A DNA stretch of 64,000 nucleotides from Chaetomium olivaceum. Lineage: Eukaryota; Ascomycota; Sordariomycetes; Sordariales; Chaetomiaceae. The notes under the pieces are model-generated. The model searched no databases. It was not told where the DNA came from and was given only the letters and a program-made list of their open reading frames with translations. Numbering within the stretch: the stretch's first letter is position 1; each line of letters begins with the position of its first letter. Of this stretch, positions 13,022-23,744 are shown piece after piece. The translations under genes and the position numbers were made by a program. The stretch spans positions 62,001 to 126,000 of the forward strand of contig JAYWVB010000044.1 of the NCBI GenBank assembly GCA_039881045.1, read 5' to 3'.

Positions 13022-14912
13022 ATGCGGTCACCGCTACTTTCTTGTCTTTCCCTTTCCCTAATCGCCCTTCAACCTGTCGCGGCAATCTGGCCGGCACCCC
13101 AGAGCTTGACGAAGGGCGACTCTGTTTTGTACCTGCACCAAAACATCAAGGTCACATATAATGGCGAATCTGTATGCTGGTCTTCTCCCCATGGTGTGTG
13201 CCTTGACGAAGGTGCGGATACTAAACAGTTCTTGTACCAACAGGTTCCGTACACGTACGGATATGTGCCCTCCAAATTGACCAGCAAGGAAGTCGTGCAG
13301 GCGGGCCTGTCCCGGACGCTCGCCGGCATCTTCGACAGCAAGTTCGTGCCCTGGATGCTGCACAAGCCCGGTTCCAAGTTTGAGCCGGACCTATCGCAGG
13401 GTCAAAAATGGCTCGAAACACTCGAGATCGTGCAGACAGGCAAGGACGAGCCGAGCACCTTCAAGCCGCTCGCTGGCGAGGTTGACGAGTCATACAACTT
13501 GACCGTCAGCGCCGAGGGTGCTGTCAAGCTCACGACCGTTTCGTCGATCGGCGTCCTCCGCGGCCTCGAGACCTTCTCCCAGCTCTTCTACCAGCACTCG
13601 GCCGGCACGTTCTGGTACACGCCGTTCGCGCCCGTGTCAGTCCAAGACGCGCCTAAATTCCAGCACCGTGGCGTCATGATGGACACGGCGCGCTCCTTCT
13701 TCCCCGTAGAGGACATCCTCCGTACCATCGACGCCATGTCCTGGAACAAGATGAACCGGCTGCACGTGCACGTGACCGATTCGCAGTCATGGCCGCTCGA
13801 GATTCCCTCGATGCCTGAGGTCTCGGAGAAGGGCGCCTACCACCCGAGCCAGACGTACTCGCCAGAAGACATCGAGCGTATCCAGACGTTCGGCGCGGCG
13901 CGCGGCGTCGAGGTCTTCTTCGAGATCGACATGCCGGGCCATATCGGAGTAGTGTCGCTATCGCACCCGGAGTTGATCGTGGCCTACAACCTACAGCCCT
14001 ATCAGTGGTGGTGTGCGCAGCCGCCCTGCGGCGCTTTCAAGCTCAATAACACGGCTGTGGACGAGTTCCTCGATAAGCTGTTCGACGACCTACTACCGCG
14101 GTTGGCGCCGCACGCGGCCTACTTCCACACGGGCGGCGACGAGCTCAACAAGAACGACTCGATGCTCGACGAAGGCATCCGCTCCAACGCGTCCGAGGTG
14201 CTGCAGCCGCTGCTGCAAAAGTTCATCGACACGCAGCACGCGCGCGTCCGCAAGGCCGGCCTGACACCCATCGTCTGGGAGGAGATCCCGCTCGAGTGGA
14301 ACGTCACCATGGCCCTAGACACAGTCATCCACACGTGGTTAGGAGGGGAGTCTGTCAAGAAGGTTACGGCCCTGGGCCACCCGGTCATTGACAGCAACTA
14401 CAACTTCTGGGTAAGCCCCGTCATGACTCACTTACTTGATTTTATTCCCTCGTACCATTAAACCATCCAACTAACACGCCTTGTAGTACCTCGACTGCGG
14501 CCGCGGCCAGTGGCTCAACTGGGCAAACGGCGCGGCCTTTGCGCAGGGTTTCCCATTCAACGACTGGTGCAGCCCGGCCAAGGGCTGGCGTCTGGTCTAC
14601 TCGCACGACCCCACGGCCGGGCTGACGGCCGAGGAGGCCAAACTGGTGCTGGGCGGCGAGGTTACGCTGTGGAGCGAGACGATTGACCCGGTCAACTTCG
14701 ACACCATCGTCTGGCCGCGGGCCAGCGCTGCCGGCGAGGTGCTCTGGTCCGGCCGCACCGATAGCACCGGCCAGAACAGGACCCAGCTCGACGCGGCGCC
14801 GCGCCTGAGCGAGTTCCGCGAGCGCATGGTCCGGAGGGGCGTCCGCAGTTCCCCCGTGCATATGACCTTCTGCACCCAGGCCTCGCCTGAGGAATGCGAG
14901 TTCCGTCCGTGA
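13022..14912 (+). CDS. Secreted beta-N-acetylhexosaminidase, GH20
   Basis: Exons 13022-14410 and 14487-14912 (intron 76 nt, GTAAGC/GTAG, phase 0) give 604 residues. The enzyme removes terminal GlcNAc/GalNAc from chitooligosaccharides and glycans and works with chitinases in wall turnover and nutrition. A hydrophobic signal peptide (about 1-22) ends near AVAAIW-type residues. The GH20 N-domain starts IWPAPQSLTKGD. The catalytic barrel carries HRGVMMDTARSFFPV, MNRLHVHVTDSQSWPLE and the catalytic HTGGDE motif with Asp373-Glu374. The C-terminal WSETIDP and WPRASAAGEVLWSG blocks are typical. Start 13022 is the first ATG in frame; the frame upstream lacks ATG. Confidence 0.94.
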
Positions 14913-16938
14913 GGGCGGTTGGGGGTTGTGGGGGCTGTTCCCTCTCCGTCTTTTCTCTTTTGACCTTGACCACTGGGAGTTGGTGCTGTTTATGCTCGCC
15001 TTGGTTTGGGGTTGCATTGTCGAGCGGAGTGGTTCCGGAGGCTTGCCTATGGGAGTGAAGCGGATTCGGGAAACACCCGGTGCCATGAACCGCACGGCTT
15101 GTTTCCGAGCGCATAATGTTTTGTTTTGCTTTTACCGAGCTATAGGTTAATGTACCCAGTACTTGTCCACACATGCCTGCCTTGGCCTTGGCCGTGACCG
15201 ATTGGTATTATGCCGGCCTGTGGTGGTGAGTACGTATCGTCAAAACCTTGTAATAACCGCCGCGGACACCGGGACGCGTGTTGGCCCACCAGCTCTGCCT
15301 CCGTCGGAGAGGAGGATTGCCCCGCCCCGAAGGAGACTCGGGGAAGTCGGGCCAACTACCTAGGTAATTGATCAGATCATCGGCGGGAGGAGCGCAGCGA
15401 TTGCAGGGAAAGAGCAGTGCAATACCCTGGGTAAGTGTAAGTTAGGACAACCGAGTGAACGGAGGGAATGAGGAAAAAAAAGGTCTGATATTGTGGAACC
15501 GATTTGGAAACCAGGTCCTGCTGCGCCAGCCATTATTCGCCAACCTTGGCTTGAGCTCATACCTACCTATGTACCAAGTAAATTTTGAGACGCAAGGCAT
15601 CTGAATCATTGCCCAGGGTCCTATTTAAGGCGGACGCATTTCCAGGACATTTCACCCCCCCCACCTTTGTTTGGCACCACGCTCCTCTACATCTATCTCG
15701 TGGCGTGACGATGCACAAGAACGCCCGACATCGTTCTTCAAAGTCCTTCAAAGCCGTGTTTCGGTCGAACCGCTAAGCTGCATAATGTGTGTTACACAAA
15801 ACCGAGATATTCAATCTCGTAGGACAGAAGGATGCATCGAGCCGGTTGGACCCACGAGGTGGTGGCATGGCTCGCATGGCTCATGGCTTCCACATGGATC
15901 GCCGCGTTACCCCAGCCTCGGCCTCGACTACCCCGCCTTTTCGCAAGCTCGTAAAGATCTGGGAAGGATACTCTGTCGTGTACACTATACACAGTATTCG
16001 AAATGCAAGGTAGCATAGGTGGGTACATAGATGACACACTTGATGCTGCGGAATACCGGACGGCAGCCCAGAGCACCGCGTCGTTACCATACTGTAAACG
16101 GGGGCCGCGGACGGCGGGGATGCAACAATGCCAGGAAAATTGCAAAGCAGTTGGGGGCCGACTCGACACCAGCGGGGGTCTCTTTGTGGCAGATAAACCC
16201 ATCACGTCACTCCCAATTGGCATCCAACTGCCCCCTGAGGAGACCACCCCATCGATCGGTTCGACTTCAACGGTGGCTCTGGGCTCACACTGGTTGGTTA
16301 CGAATACAGGGCACCATGGCTTGGTAACGCTCCGTATTCACCCTCCACTCCATGCGCTAGAGTTCCCTCACTTTCGGCACGCGGCATTGGCAACGGCTTG
16401 TCTCCGATACGACTTGGCAAAGCCCAGGTGTCTCGCTCATCTCCCCCGTGGAGGAGTCCTATACATATTAGTATTAGTACGGAACCATCTCCTCTCCACA
16501 ACCCAACACAACACTACTTACTACCTCTTGGTCCTAAACCATCTATAACTATTATACTCGGGGTTCGGACTTTATATCAACACCGGCTTCCTCCACAGCC
16601 AAGCTACCAAGGATTCGTCTGTTCCAACCTAGCACCCTGAGAACGAATAAAGGACGAGAGGCCCCTGATCTTCCATTCTTGATCCTCACGCCACTCTATG
16701 CGATCCCTGGACTAATCTTTACAACCCATACTGTCCGGTTGTACCTCGAAAGCATCTGATCTGTGTATCGTTGGTCAACAGTGTCTCCTGTCCGCGCACA
16801 CACTCTCCCCTAACTAGCTCGTCCCCGGGCTTAACTCCCGACCTGCTACCCGGCCCTGCTCCACCGGCCGGTTCACAACCACTCGTACTCTTTACACGCC
16901 TAGTGTTGGACCCATTCGGTCAGCCGAACCAACCCACC
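14913..16938. other. 2-kb intergenic region GH20 / P450
   Basis: No gene could be supported. A 181-codon ATG-started frame at 16003-16548 (+) and a 151-codon frame at 15792-16247 (-) overlap each other and have no recognisable motifs. A perfect TACCTAGGTA palindrome lies at 15357-15366. The stretch before 16939 is the P450 promoter and leader; the start sits in a strong context (CCACCATGG). Confidence 0.5.
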
Positions 16939-18791
16939 ATGGGGCTCATCGAGGATCTCGTCGACCATGTGTCGGTCAAGTCGGTCTTGGTTCTCGTGCC
17001 GGGCCTTCTACTGGCCTACATCATTGTGGCCGTCTTCGTGCGGCCGGCAGTGCAGGATATGAAGTTGTCCCGGATGCCGGGATCAAGGGCAGCCCCTATC
17101 AAGTCGGTTATGCCATTCAGTAAGCAATCCTTCTTGATCCAGGTCCTACATTGTCCTCGGAAAGCAACAGCTAACACGGTCAAAGGCCTCGACTTTCTTT
17201 GGGCCGGCATCGCCGCGGCAAAGAAGCATGAGAACCTCAGGTTCTGGAGGGACATGTTCAAACATGCCCCTTCTCACACCGTCGAGGGCCGTATTGCTGG
17301 CCGACGCATCATTTTCACCACCGACCCGGAGAACATCAAAGCCATCCTGGCCACGCAGTTCAACGACTACGGCAAGGGCGAGCCCTTCCACAAGGAATGG
17401 AAGGCCTTTCTGGGAGATAGCATCTTTCACCACCGACGGCGCCATGTGGCATGACAGCCGCCAGTTGATCCGCCCGCAGTTCATCAAGGACCGTGTCAGT
17501 GACCTGCACGTCTTTGAGAGCCACATGCAGACCCTTTTCCGCGCCATCGCCAACGGAGGCGCCCTAAACGGCGAGAGCCAGCAGGTCGACATCGAGGCCG
17601 GGAACGGGAAGCCCGTGGATATTTGCGATCTGTTCTTCCGATTCACCCTGGATTCCGCCACTGACTTTCTTCTGGGCCATGATCTCAAGTCGCTCAGGTT
17701 TGTTGCGCTCCCTTCCCATCACAGCTAACCCATACGTTCCTAAAGCTCACTTCTCCCAGCGACCCTCATCAGGAGTTCGCCGAGGCCTTCGGCGAGGTCC
17801 AGCGGGTTCAAAGCATCATCGCCCGTTCCGGCGCCCTCAACAAGCTCGTCCCGCGTGGGTCGTTCAACAAGAACATGGAGGTGATCAACCGCTTCATCAA
17901 CCTCTACATCGAGCGCACCCTCCGCCTCACCCCCGACGAGCTGGCCAGCAAGTCCAAGAGCGACTCGGGCTACACCTTCCTGCACGCGCTCGCGGGTTAC
18001 ACGCGTGACCGCCAGGTGCTGCGCGACCAGCTGATTGCCGTGCTGCTCGCAGGGCGCGACACCACCGCCTGCACGCTGTCCTGGACCGTCTACGAGCTCG
18101 CCCGCCATCCGGAGGTGCTCGAGAAGCTGCGCGCCGAGATCCTGTCCATCGTCGGCCCCACGCGCGCCCCCACCTACGACGACCTCAAGAGCATGAAGTA
18201 CCTGCAGAACGTCATGAACGAGACCCTCCGCCTGTACCCCATCGTTCCCTTCAAGTATGTTCTTTCCTCCGCCCTCCCTTTCCCTCGGCGGTTTACCCAT
18301 CCTCGTCATCATCATCATAATCACCCATCATACTAACCCCTCCACCAATCAGCGTCCGCCTCGCCCTCAAAGACACCACCCTCCCTCGCGGCGGCGGTCC
18401 CGCCGGCCTCGACCCCGTAAAAGTCCTCAAGGACACGCCCATCGGCTACTCGACCCTAGTCATGCAGCGCCGCGAGGACCTGTACCCGCCCACGAGCACC
18501 ACCTTCGCGCCCGTGGCCGAGTTCTCTCCGGAGCGCTGGTTCCACTGGCAGCCCAAGCCGTGGCAGTACATCCCCTTCAACGGCGGGCCGCGCATCTGCA
18601 TCGGCCAGCAGTTCGCCCTGACCGAGATGGCGTACGTGTTGACAAGGCTGTTTCAGCGGTACGATCGTATCGACAACCATATGGTGCCGCTGGATGGCGG
18701 GGAGGCGGTGATGAAGTCGGATATTGTGCTGCAGCCGGGGAAGGGGGTCGTGGTGGGGTTGTGGGAGGCGAAGGGCGGGGAGAAGCAGTGA
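16939..18791 (+). CDS. Cytochrome P450, CYP52-clan (n-alkane/fatty-acid hydroxylase type), with one apparent frameshift
   Basis: Exons 16939-17119, 17186-17697, 17760-18254 and 18353-18791 encode about 541 residues if one extra T in the run 17425-17427 is discounted. Without that, translation stops a few codons later. The protein is an ER-anchored haem monooxygenase with an N-terminal membrane helix (about residues 14-35). It has the I-helix AGRDTT motif, the E-x-x-R pair in NETLRLYP, a SPERW segment and the haem-binding FNGGPRICIG with the Cys ligand near residue 478. The overall sequence resembles CYP52/CYP539-like terminal hydroxylases of alkanes and fatty acids; substrate is inferred only. 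The frame changes exactly between GDSIF and TDGAMWHDSRQLIRPQF, a conserved continuous block, and no intron signals fit there. The gene converges on the aminotransferase gene. Confidence 0.88.
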
Positions 18792-19294
18792 TTACGCAGT
18801 AAAGAGGCTAGGAAGGGGTGTCTGATTATGAATGTTAGGTGGGGACTGGGTTATATCTAGGTAAGGTATTGTGATGAACTGACTTCGCGTTTCCATGTTT
18901 ATTAAGGGCGGTTCTGTTTTTGATGTACGATATACCATGACGATTTCGGCGTTGGTTTGATGGTTTTCATGACAGCTAGCTAGCGTGTCCCACTCACTGG
19001 ACGCTCATCTCACTTGTTTCTCATTTTTGTTAGGTTTCTCCAAATGGATTGCATAACTAACACATCTTACTTGTTTCTCACTTCTGCTAGGTTTCTCCAT
19101 ACGGTTTGCGTAACTGACACATTCTACTCGAATTCTTTCTAAGAGCATCTCTATGCAGCCGGGTCTTATTTTAACTAACGATCCTCCTGTCCACCCCCTT
19201 GAATTCCACTAAACAATACCAGAAATGAAAGCAAATGACAATATTGCCTCATAGGCCATAAAACGTAACAACATCATCATCCGCCCTCAGCACC
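18792..19294. other. convergent 3' intergenic region P450/aminotransferase
   Basis: No gene seen. It is AT-richer than its surroundings and contains a 57-bp imperfect tandem duplication at 19012-19125. Terminators of both convergent genes should lie here. Confidence 0.6.
19012..19125. repeat. 57-bp imperfect tandem duplication
   Basis: Unit 1 is 19012-19068 and unit 2 is 19069-19125. They start with the same ACTTGTTTCTCA and share AGGTTTCTCCA. By eye they differ at ten positions, eight of them transitions. Six of the transitions have T or A in unit 1 and C or G in unit 2. Confidence 0.85.
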
Positions 19295-21328
19295 TCACAG
19301 CTGATAACTCTCCCGAATTGCCTCCCCCAACCGCCTAATAGCCTCGCTCATATTTTCCGGCGTGGCCGCCGCAAACGTAGCCCGGAAGTACAGCCCCGAC
19401 GGCGGGATATCCTGCTCGGCACGGAACCAGGACCCGCGCGCCACCAGCACTCCCTTTGATATGCAGTTGTTGTAGATCTCCTCTTCAATATCCAGGATAG
19501 TCTTGCTCGCGGCCTGAGGGTGCGCTTCGTAGTCCACCTTCAACCATTGCTGTCTAGTTGTCAGTTGGACAAACTTGGGAAAGAGGTAATGGGTATAAGG
19601 AGCAAACTCACAAACATGCCGGCCTGCGGCGGTTTCCAGCTGACAACCTCCCTCGGTAAGAACTCATCACACGCCGCCGACATAACATCCCTTCGCTTAG
19701 TATACTCCAACCGCAAGTTCATCAACCACCTAAAATACCCCTCATGCCCCCACTGCTCATCAAGTAGCTTATGTAGAATCACCTGCGAGAACCCATTCGG
19801 CCCCTGATTCGCCACCTCCGCATGGCGAATAAACCGCTCCACGATCTGCTCCGATGCCGTGATCCATCCCATCCTCGAACCCGGCACCACCACCTTCGAA
19901 AACGAATCCATCCGCATCACCCTCCCATCCACATCCATGCTCAAATACGTCGGAATCAGCCCCTCCAAAAACGCCTCCACACTCTTAGGCGCCTCCGTCC
20001 CCGGCTCCTGCATCTGCAGGTAATAATACGGCTCATCCTCCAAAATAAACACATCATGCCGCCTCGCCACCTCATAGATAGCCCTCCTCCTCTCCAGGCT
20101 CTGGGTCGCCCCCGTCGGATTCTGGCCCGACGGCACGGTATACAACACCCGCGGCTTCTTCCTCCCGCCCCGGGCCTGCTCATCCCACCCGTCCAGAACC
20201 CGCTCCATCTCCGCCGGCAACAAGCCCTCCCCATCCATGCCCACGCCCACAACCCCCACCCGCAGCGGCGCCGCCGTCTCCAGCGCGGTGGAGAACGAAA
20301 ACTCCTCGGTCAGCAGCGTATCCCCGCGCCCGGGCCGTCGCAGAGCATGCGCAGGGCCTGCTCAAGCGCGCCCGTGCTGCCGACGGTCAGGCACACGCCC
20401 CAGTCGGCGTAGGGCGGGGCGCCGACGAGCTCGACGTGCTCGACAGCGAAGCGCGTCATCTGGGCGGAGCCCGTCGCCTGGTTGTAGTTGAGCGCGATGG
20501 AGAGGTCGTATTCGGCCGGGGGTGCGCGGGGGGCTGCTGCTGCTGCGGTTGGCGTGGCGTCGTACTTGCCGATGGTGGCGTCGGTGCCGGTGGTGAGCGT
20601 CGCGCTTTCGGAGAAGTGAGGTGGCGTCGGGATGTGCATGCTGAGCGAGGAGATGGGGAAGTATTCGGGACAGGGCAGGCCGCCGCCGAGGGAGATCAGG
20701 CCGGGCGTCTTCAGGTTCTTGGCTGCTTGTTTGAGCTTGCAGGGCGCGCGGAGGGCGGATTCTGTTGTTAGGAGGTCTGGATGGGGGGGAGGAAAGGGTT
20801 AGTTAGTGCCGGGTGGGAAGAGAAGGTGGCAGAGGTAGATAGATGACTTGGGAGTACATACGATCCCATCGTTTGGCTTTGGGCTTGCCCGTCGTCTGTT
20901 TAGGGGGCTATGGCGTCAGCTATGTCATCTTGGACGGATTGTTTATTGTTGTCGTGAGATTGTGAATAGGGGTAAGGGGTAAGGGGTAAGCCAAGGGTTA
21001 GGGTACACACCGGCGCCTTGAACATGTCGGCATTGCAGGATGCCGCCGTCGGTGCATTGAGACGCCCGGCTTTGGCCCGTCTCTCCTTGATGTCAGCAAT
21101 GGTGATACGCCCTTGGGGCGTCGGCGGCGGCGTCGGCTCGGCTTCCGGACGCTTGGCTGCCGCGCCCGTGGCCTCGGAGTGATCAGGGGATTTGGTATGG
21201 AACGCCGAAGGGGGCGGAACGGAAAGCCGGCGAGGTGTGCTCCGGGCGGCTTTCATGCCGGAGTGGAGTGGAGCGGGGGCTGACGGCGGCAGGCCTCGGA
21301 AGGCGCCGGTCCGGATTGCACTCCGCAT
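19295..21328 (-). CDS. PLP-dependent aminotransferase, ARO8/aminoadipate type, with one apparent frameshift
   Basis: Exons (minus) 21328-21011, 20895-20862 (34 nt), 20776-19612 and 19549-19295 encode about 590 residues if one base is restored near 20337. Fold-type I aminotransferases of this class transfer the amino group of aromatic amino acids or 2-aminoadipate to 2-oxoglutarate. Visible are KRWDHLLTTESALRAP, the cofactor-site block YTVPSGQNPTGA, EDEPYYYLQ and the PLP lysine in DSFSKVVVPGSRMGW. The long Pro/Ala/Arg-rich N-terminus (about 100 residues) precedes the domain and could be a targeting or disordered region. The frame breaks between ALRMLCD and RPGRGDTLLTEEFSFS. The local sequence is GC-rich and has no GT..AG pair that could remove the break. 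Substrate is not decidable from sequence. Confidence 0.86.
20896..21010 (-). repeat. short CCCTTA/CCCTAA-like repeats inside intron 1 of the aminotransferase gene
   Basis: On the plus strand three GGGGTAA units occur at about 20966-20990, followed by AGGGTTAGGGT at about 20996-21005. All lie within the 115-nt intron 1. They are simple intronic repeats with telomere-like flavour but too short and degenerate to be a telomere relic. Confidence 0.6.
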
Positions 21329-22623
21329 TTTGGCCGGGACGGATCGGGAATGCGGAGTGGAGCGGAGCGGATGCCGGGATACTCGGATCTGGGTCCGAAT
21401 CGTCAACTCGCAGATAAATCAAGATGCAGGAGGTGCAATTGAAAACTGGAACTTGAAGTACGATGGTTGTTGCAAGATGAAGGAGTTAAAAGGACAAAGG
21501 AGCCGATTATCCGTCGAAAAGATAGGAAGCTGCACCGGGACGGATGTTGCAAGGGAGTGGCCAGGGGCCGATGGCGGGGTTCCGGGCCCGAGGGTAGCCG
21601 TTATTAACCCCGTCAAACCACTAATCATTGACATCGACATGCCCTTGTGACCACTGTAGTGCCACTGCTGTTCCGCAAGTACGTAATATTTCAAATCAAC
21701 TTTCCCATACACGCCATGTTTGCTTCAAGTGAGGACTGGCTCGGAATCAAGTTCCGCAAATAAAGGCCACTAGGGGAGGAGATAAGGGAGAGATGGCCAG
21801 GGCCGAACCGGATGTGGGGATAAGCGCAGCACTTGCATGCCCCAATGCATCCCATGCTGTATTGTTCTAAACGTAAAATCGTACCTATATATACCGAGGT
21901 GTCATCGGTCATCGGAAAGCTGGTCGTCATGCCCATGCTCCATAACAACAACCGGCTTCCTTTCCGGTTTGTCGTTCTCTCTCTTCTTTCCCGGGCTCCC
22001 TTCCCTCCCCTCTTTTCCCGCCCCCCCCCCACAGAACAACACTTGATGCTCAGCCGCCCCTATCCAAAACTCCAATCGTGGTAAGATACCCGCTCATAAC
22101 CCCTGTTGGGTTGGATTCATGTCCCCCTTCCCCGGCCCCCAATTCACGCCATGTCATGGGATCAATATCAAAAACGCCTGCCTGAAACCATGGTTGCCGC
22201 CAAATGCACACACAACATAGGATAAGCAATCCCAAAATGGAGTGCTGAAAGAGATGACCCTTGCGTAACGAAGGCGGGACGCCGAGAATGTTTTGCAACC
22301 CCCGTGAGAATCTCCCCGAAAGATGTCCTTCAAAGCGCGGTCCTTTAGAACTCCTTAGTAAGGCCGCGTATTCTAAAGAGTTAGGTTTCTCAGGCCGAAA
22401 ATTTACTGTGTCTTGTCGCTGGCTCAAAAGCTAGAGCGGTACTGGATTTGTGCCGAGTCGGCGTCTGGTGTGTTGGTTGAAAAGGCGCTTGGGCAGCCCC
22501 TGGAAATGATATAAAAAGAAAATCCAAAACGAAGTTGGGCGAATCGACACAAGACCTCCATTTCGGATGAAGGTGCGTCTCTTGTTCCAGGGGGCGCGGC
22601 TGCGCTCAATAGATTATGCCTTC
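21329..22623. other. intergenic region upstream of aminotransferase gene
   Basis: No gene could be supported. The part next to 21328 is the aminotransferase promoter. The part next to 22623 is 3' flank of the membrane-protein gene. Several frames of 60-125 codons have neither good starts nor motifs. Confidence 0.5.
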
Positions 22624-23744
22624 TTAAGGCCCGAGCAACGGCTGGTCGGATTCAACAGTTCCATGGTCGGAGTCCAGGTCCGAATCCACATCCGGGTTTC
22701 CATATCCTTCCGGGATAGCAGGCTTTGCTTGAGGCTCCTTCAGGGTGTGTTCCTGGCCCGGCGGAACGGCCGCCCGGAAAAATCCGAGTATCCGGTCATC
22801 CCATTGTGGTCGGCACTGCCCCACGACGCCGGTGAGGGTGATATCGGTCATATCAGTGCCCGTCCGGGCAGACGCCGTGGAGGATGGCCCGGGCAGGTCA
22901 AAATAAAGAGGATTGAACCGGTTGGACTCGAGCGGAAGCGGGGCCCGCCGCTCTGTAGACACGGTCCGGAGGGAACGATCACTCAAGCCGTCGATCGAGA
23001 CCCCCGAGAACTCGCTTTCTACGTCCCCATAATGCTGGAAGATGTCGTGCATGAGAACCGTGATCAAGCTCAATGCAACAGTGAACAGCGGTAGCCAGGG
23101 GATGAGCTCTGTCCTAGAGGGTCCCGCCACTAGGACGGCGACGAGAAGAAGAGTGAAAGCCACGGCGGCAGTCAAGCGTCCAAAACTAGGCGGGGTCAGC
23201 GAAATGTCTGAGACAACCCTAGCGTCCGTAGCCCTTACCGGACGAAGGGCTCAAGGTGCAGAACAATGAAGCTCGGTGCACTGAAGAGGAAGCTTGCAAG
23301 CGTCCTGGACCCGGATTAGCGGCTGTTGGTGGGAGCTGAGGCATGGTCTTACGCCACTCGGAACCACGACTCTTCGGTGTTAGCCAAGGGGAAGAGAAGG
23401 GCGGAGCCGATCATGATGCCGCAAGCTATGACTCTGGCGGCATCGCAAAACATCTCGCTTTGGAACGTTTGCGGGCCGCGGATACGGGTGAACTCCATGT
23501 CGGTCAGCTCTGCAAAGATCTTATCGTCGGTGGTATTAACGGCGAGGTGTCGGATGCTGCCTAGAGGAGAGGTCAGAACATTTGTGCCGCACGAAAATGT
23601 TCGAAAAGTTCTAACTATAAATTGAGTCACAAAGTGCAGAACTAATGAGAAGAGGACGAGAGGGATGATGCCGTAAAAATAAGCGAGTGGAATATCAGGC
23701 AGCCGGGAGGCCGCTCTCCATCCAGTTCGACGTGTGCCACATCT
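22624..23744 (-). CDS. unrecognised multi-pass membrane protein, 5' end unresolved
   Basis: Two exons can be supported: 23744-23353 and 23185-22624, joined across a 167-nt intron with GTAAGA and CCTAG ends, phase 2. This gives at least 317 residues. Four hydrophobic segments are visible: a helix in LAYFYGIIPLVLFSLVLHFV, one in VIACGIMIGSALLFPL, one in LTAAVAFTLLLVAVLVAG and one in WLPLFTVALSLITVLM. After these a long polar tail of about 150 residues, Pro/Ser/Asp-rich, ends VESDQPLLGP. The join between WFRVA and FGRLTAAVAF makes good protein sense, which supports the gene. Upstream of 23744 there is an acceptor-like CTAG, but no convincing first exon or ATG, so the N-terminus is missing or broken. 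Family not recognised. Confidence 0.55.

Noticed and set aside
16003..16548. 181-codon ATG-started frame upstream of the P450
   Set aside because: No domain or signal; overlaps an equally long frame on the other strand; no splice signals or recognisable homology.
17186..17697. an extra intron as the explanation of the P450 frame change
   Set aside because: There is no usable GT donor within the 60 bases before the change, and removing sequence would delete conserved residues.
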